Assembly: GCF_047948215.1 (NCBI RefSeq)
Contig: NC_134455.1
Location: 156,470,575-156,534,574 of the forward strand
DNA from: Lycorma delicatula
Taxonomy: Eukaryota; Arthropoda; Insecta; Hemiptera; Fulgoridae
Reading direction: 5' to 3'
Length of the DNA stretch: 64,000 bases
The notes beneath the pieces were generated by a model. That model was not told the DNA's origin and did not search any database. It worked only from the letters and a program-made list of their open reading frames with translations. Shown piece after piece: positions 60,099 to 64,000 of this stretch (its first letter is position 1; every line of letters starts with the position of its first letter). The translations under genes and the position numbers were made by a program.

Positions 60099-60532
60099 TA
60101 ACACCAAAAATAAAGAGCAAAAATAAGATAAAATAAGAGCAAAAATAAAGAACATGTTTACATGATCAAACATACTGCCCATCAAAAAAAATCATGATTT
60201 GTTTTGCTTAAATGTGCTTAAACAATAGGTAAGAAGAAGCACACCAACAAATATGAGCATACTGCCCGTCAAAAAATCATAAAATTTTTTCTTTACAATA
60301 AATAACAACATTAATAATAATTATAAAATAAGTTAATACATTTTATTACTGTAATTCATTCATTCAATATCATAGCAGATTTTAAAACAACTACTTTCAG
60401 CACAAATAAATCTATACTGAAACTAGTACCTATTATCCATTTAGAATCATATATGATTTTTTGTGGCTTTTTAGTTACAAATAAACATACATAAATATGT
60501 ATTTATATAGCCTATAACAATCCCCGTAAAAG

Positions 60533-60663
60533 AATTCCAATGCGGGGTTATACATCTAAATCAGTTCAGTTGTTGAGCTGCTACGGTGGAACAAACATAT
60601 ACATACATATATATATATACACACCCTAAAAACATTATACTCCTTTTTAGGCAGTTGTGTAAT
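60533..60663. repeat. Short interspersed repeat, copy 2
   Basis: ATTCCAATGCGGGGTTATAC, TCAGTTCAGTTGTTGAGCTG, ACGGTGGAACAAAC, a TA-rich stretch and ACTCCTTTTTAGGCAGTTGT. Paired with 59511-59606. Confidence 0.75.
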
Positions 60664-61315
60664 AAAGGAAAAACCACAATCACTAAGACGAAAAACTATA
60701 AATGAAGATGGGATTACTTGGAATATAAAATTAAAATAGATCTAACAAAAAAAAAAATATTCTAAATAAATAGTAATGTTATCAGAAAGTAATCTAGGCA
60801 GCAAGGTAATCTTTGGCTCTCATCTATCCAAAGAAAAATATTACTGCATGAATCAACTTAAGTTTTCATTAGCAATCTAAGTGCTCTCAAAAATGTAAAT
60901 AATTATGTTTACTTTGACTCCACATTACCTAAAATACCACCAATTCTGCTAATTTCAATTTTTGCCATAGTACTATATAACAAACATAATCAAATATGAC
61001 TAACACAGCAATTATCATCATTCATACTGCAGAAGACTGGAACAGTGTTATAACAATAACTGCAGAAAAATATGTTTTATATTTATAAAAAAGAAAGTAA
61101 AACTATCAATCATTGTGTGATAAATTAGAGCACAAAAAATTTAACACCTAGAGATATATACATTATCTATATAAAAATTATACTACCAAATTAATACAAC
61201 TTTATCATGTTTAGACTAACAAACATTAATCAACATCATAAAGTGCTAAAGAAAAAAAAAATGAACTTCTAATGAGAAAAAGAAGAAAAGTAACACACAA
61301 AAATATTTTACAGAC

Positions 61316-61514
61316 CTCTACATTGTCTATGTTTACGACCAGCCTCATGGAATGCAAAGTATCCTCTAAAGAATGCTCTTAGTATGGCCCATCGGAAAAC
61401 AGCAACAGGATCAGCCCCAACTAGTTCTCGTACAAATGCCATACTACTGTTCTTTAGAACACCAACCATCTCAGTTCTCATAAGGTCCAAATTTTTTTCT
61501 CTCATTTCAGCCAC
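61316..61514 (-). CDS. Myo9: Myosin-IX exon (actin-binding region, class IX signature)
   Basis: Residues 46-111 plus one base of a split codon. It continues the previous exon in frame: KVKYQ|VAEMREKNLDLMRTEM. The stretch FVRELVGADPVAVFRWAILR is typical of class IX heads ('DPVAVFRWA') and separates this gene from myosins I, V and VII. The exon ends in a basic segment, EAGRKHRQCR, where loop 2 begins. The donor is AGAG|GTCTGT, a weak site, but it is the only choice that keeps frame with the next exon. Length 199 nt, phase 0 in, phase 1 out. Confidence 0.93.
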
Positions 61515-61666
61515 CTATAAAAAATGCATATGTTTACTATGTGTTACAAATATAGAACTTATGTCATACATTGTGCATAATATGAAAATAATGATTTGGT
61601 AACTACATAAAGCATAAGATACTTTACTGAAAAATGTTGCTATAATATAAACAAGTGAAATCTCAC
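61515..61666 (-). other. Myo9 intron, 152 bp
   Basis: Short AT-rich intron with donor GTGAGA and acceptor TATAG. It is the smallest intron in the visible gene and contains no repeats. Confidence 0.85.
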
Positions 61667-61802
61667 CTGATATTTTACTTTCCCTGCATAATGTCGAACA
61701 ATAAATGCTGGTTCTCTTTTCTGAGGCATCTCGTAAAAATTATTATCTTTATGAACAGAATTAAATTTTTGTAGAAGTGTTTCATTTGACGCTCCAGGAA
61801 AA
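61667..61802 (-). CDS. Myo9: Myosin-IX, first visible exon (motor, relay region)
   Basis: This exon of an actin-based motor encodes 45 residues after one base that completes a split codon. It starts FPGASNETLLQKF, which in myosins follows the switch II/relay 'DEE' segment, and ends VRHYAGKVKYQ, the conserved 'HYAGxVxY' strand of myosin heads. The acceptor is CAG at 61805-61803 and the donor is CAG|GTGAGA at 61666. Length is 136 nt, entry phase 2, exit phase 0. The sequence is myosin with near certainty; class IX is set by the next exons. The residue numbers used below start at this F. Confidence 0.93.
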
Positions 61803-64000
61803 CTGAAAAAAATATTGAATTTTTATTAAAAACAAAAATGAAAACATTATTATATGATAATGCTGATACAGTCTAGACATAATGAAACTGTGAAGATAAT
61901 ACTGAATAATAAAAAAAAAAAAAACTAAAACAATACATACAGGTAATAATTATAAAAACACTTGCTATATAAAAGTTTATCCATCTTCATATTTTCTTAT
62001 TCATAATATATTCTTCTATACAAAAATGGAAAATTATAAAGAATATAAGAAATCATAAAATATGATTGGTCCGAACCCAGACTGCATAGTTAGAAGTAAT
62101 AATAATAAAAAATTTATTTGGAGTTGTAAATTAAAACTGAACAGCTGAAATATAAGGATTAAATTTAAAAAAAGAGACAAAGAGAGTCACATAAGTTTGT
62201 AAATGACATATTACAGTTATTACAAAACAATTTATGAATACAGTTTATGAATACTTTAATAAAAGAGAATCATTTAAATTCTTTTTATTGTAATACTTAA
62301 ATTACTTACTTAAAAAAATCTGATGTGGACATCACATGGCTTCCTTGTATGCCTACTAAATTACACATACACATTTAAAAAAAATGAAAGTACATAGAAT
62401 TTTATTTCATTAATAATTTTTAATATTTTTGTTCATTATTATTGAATTATTATTTATTGTAAAATCTTTTTTATAATCAGAGGTTAATAATTATTAATAA
62501 GTCAATATATTTAAATTAAAAAAAAAAGTTAAAAAAAGGAGATGAAGTCTCTGATTTGAATTGATGTGCCTTCCTCTGTAAGATCTAAATATTTCAGAAA
62601 TTAAAATTTTATTTGGCTATAACTCTGGAACCAATGAAAATAAGTACACTTATGATATATTGTTAGAAGCTCTCAATCAGGGCTTATTTATACAATTAAA
62701 AGTCCATAATTCAAATTTTTTTAATTTGGGCTTTTTTGGACACTTTTGGTTCAGTTGATTGCAATCAAAAGGGGAGGTGGTGCACAACTAGTCCTAAATC
62801 CAAAATTTCAACATCCTATGGCTAATCGTTTTTGAGTCATGGGAGATACATACATATGTATGTTTGTACAGACATCACGCTGAAACTAGTCAAAATGGAT
62901 TCAGGGATGGTCAAAATGGATATTTCTGTTGAAATCTGAAAACCATAATTTTTCACAATCACAATAAAATTTTGTTCATGCAGAATTAGTTTTTATGCGT
63001 TTATAAATTTCTAAACAATTTTTAAACAATTCTGTTTTAATGGAAGAAAAGAAATACTAAATCATATACACTCTTTTGATCACATAACAAACATTTTTTA
63101 AAAATATATCTAAATACCAGTGCCACATCTCATGGCATGGTAAAACTGTGCAGTCTCTGAAGATCAATTTAAAATGAAATCTAACTCATATCTAGGTAAA
63201 GGTTTTTGAATTTTCATTTTGAAGTGTACTGTAGCAAGATTTACAAACTGCTTTATACTTATTTTTATATGTTGATTTGTTATTATAGTTAATTATCAAA
63301 TTAATTATTACAGATATATTTATCAAACATCTTTTGAACATTTTTCTTATACTGATAAATGTGCTTCTGATTTTCTTTTGATGAAGTCTGTGACCATTCT
63401 CATGGAAGACAGTTGCACATGACTTCTGAGACCAAACTCAACCAAGAATCACAGTAAAAATAAGGTTCCTCAGCGTATAACAGGTAAAGTTTGGAATGTA
63501 GGATGATATTGTCAAAATGGAATTACCGAAGAAGGTCTTTGGTTGAATTTTAACATGGTATACATTTGATAATGCAGACTTGCAGAAACTAATTATTCAG
63601 TTTATTAAAAAATCTTTTCAAGCAAAGTTTTACTAAATTTGAGAATTGATATGAACTGACATCTCTGTACTTATCAATTTTTTTTTTGATATTATAAAAA
63701 GAACTTGTTGGTAAAGAAACAGTTGTTACACACTATACCGTGTATATTTTATGGTAATTTACTAGAACCGTTCTACTTTTTGCCGTTACTCATTATTGCA
63801 TTGGATTGGCAGGCGGATGTTGGTATGGGGGAGGCAAAAACCATAACCAAAACAATACATATTTCTATTTATAATTCTGAAAGCAAGTATGACTCATAAC
63901 AGCTATAGACAATATTATTAACACAATATCCTTTGCATAATTAAACCACTTTATTAACATATAATTTCATTATGTAGTACTCTACTATTCAACACATTAA
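61803..64000 (-). other. Myo9 intron upstream of the first visible exon (partial)
   Basis: The intron ends in a good acceptor (pyrimidine-rich tract and CAG at 61805-61803). A copy of a dispersed ~0.66 kb repeat lies at about 62311-62968 (listed separately). Elsewhere I see AT-rich sequence with A-runs and no exon-like frame on the minus strand. The exons for the P-loop, switch I and switch II must lie beyond 64000. A 64-residue plus-strand frame at 63705-63899 has no recognisable motif and is not called. Confidence 0.7.
62311..62968. repeat. Dispersed ~0.66 kb repeat, copy 2
   Basis: Same order of blocks as 57290-57971 in the same orientation, with small indels. It lacks the last part (the AAGGAAGT end) and runs into unrelated sequence after TCACAATCACAAT. 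Confidence 0.85.

Larger units (their letters stand above)
58527..61315 (-). other. Myo9 intron, 2.8 kb, in loop 2
   Basis: It contains a ~0.2 kb tandem repeat (59633-60098), two copies of a short repeat with the core TTGAGCTGCTWCRGTGGAAC (59511-59606 and 60533-60663) and a TA-rich microsatellite near 60601-60620. I see nothing gene-like at 58531-59500 or 60664-61310; a minus-strand 65-residue frame near 59080-59277 has no motif. Confidence 0.7.

Overview
The window is AT-rich animal DNA, almost certainly from an insect, with dense mariner/Tc1-type transposons, tRNA-derived SINEs and an RTE-like LINE. The repeat mix looks hemimetabolous, possibly hemipteran, but this is an impression and nothing in the sequence fixes the species. 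The window carries one recognisable host gene. It is read on the minus strand and spans almost the whole 64 kb: an unconventional class IX myosin (Myo9). Twelve exons can be joined, every junction has GT/AG and all phases match. They give an open frame of 631 residues: relay region after switch II, the actin-binding stretch 'DPVAVFRWA', the large basic class IX loop 2, the SH1/SH2 helix, the converter, about four IQ motifs, and the start of the tail. The front of the motor (P-loop, switch I, switch II) lies beyond position 64000. The class-defining C1 and RhoGAP domains are not in the window. The last exon either ends at TAA 948-950 or splices on past the left edge.

The rest is intron. From right to left: 61803-64000 is an intron with one copy of a ~0.7 kb dispersed repeat. 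The intron 58527-61315 holds a ~0.2 kb tandem repeat. The 27.7 kb intron 30786-58456 is a transposon graveyard. It has mariner-type elements at 38.7-39.9, 44.1-48.4, 50.5-51.7 and 54.1-55.1 kb, SINEs at 38.2, 41.4, 44.6 and 56.4 kb, and a 5'-truncated RTE-like LINE (45496-48346) nested in the right terminal repeat of the 44.1 kb mariner. The intron 24395-30524 has two mariners side by side on the minus strand (26303-27572 and 27982-29296). The second is full length with matching terminal repeats, one stop codon and a replaced first catalytic Asp. The intron 13270-18873 has a broken copy of an uncharacterised Cys-rich multicopy gene family (14934-16385) and a Tigger/pogo transposase pseudogene (17040-18316, minus). 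The intron 4811-13065 has an old RTE-like LINE, a mariner, a mariner remnant split by a SINE, and palindromic MITE copies.

The transposon genes all look inactivated. No rRNA gene, functional tRNA gene or CRISPR array was seen, and no second host gene. The most interesting points are: the Myo9 exon structure, with three frame-neutral exons including one that encodes loop 2; the uncertain end of the Myo9 tail; the three-layer nested insertion with clear target-site duplications; a near-identical 140-bp internal duplication plus 20-bp hairpin in the LINE; two SINE families with different tRNA-like heads but a shared tail; and a MITE family with a GGATCC-centred palindrome.
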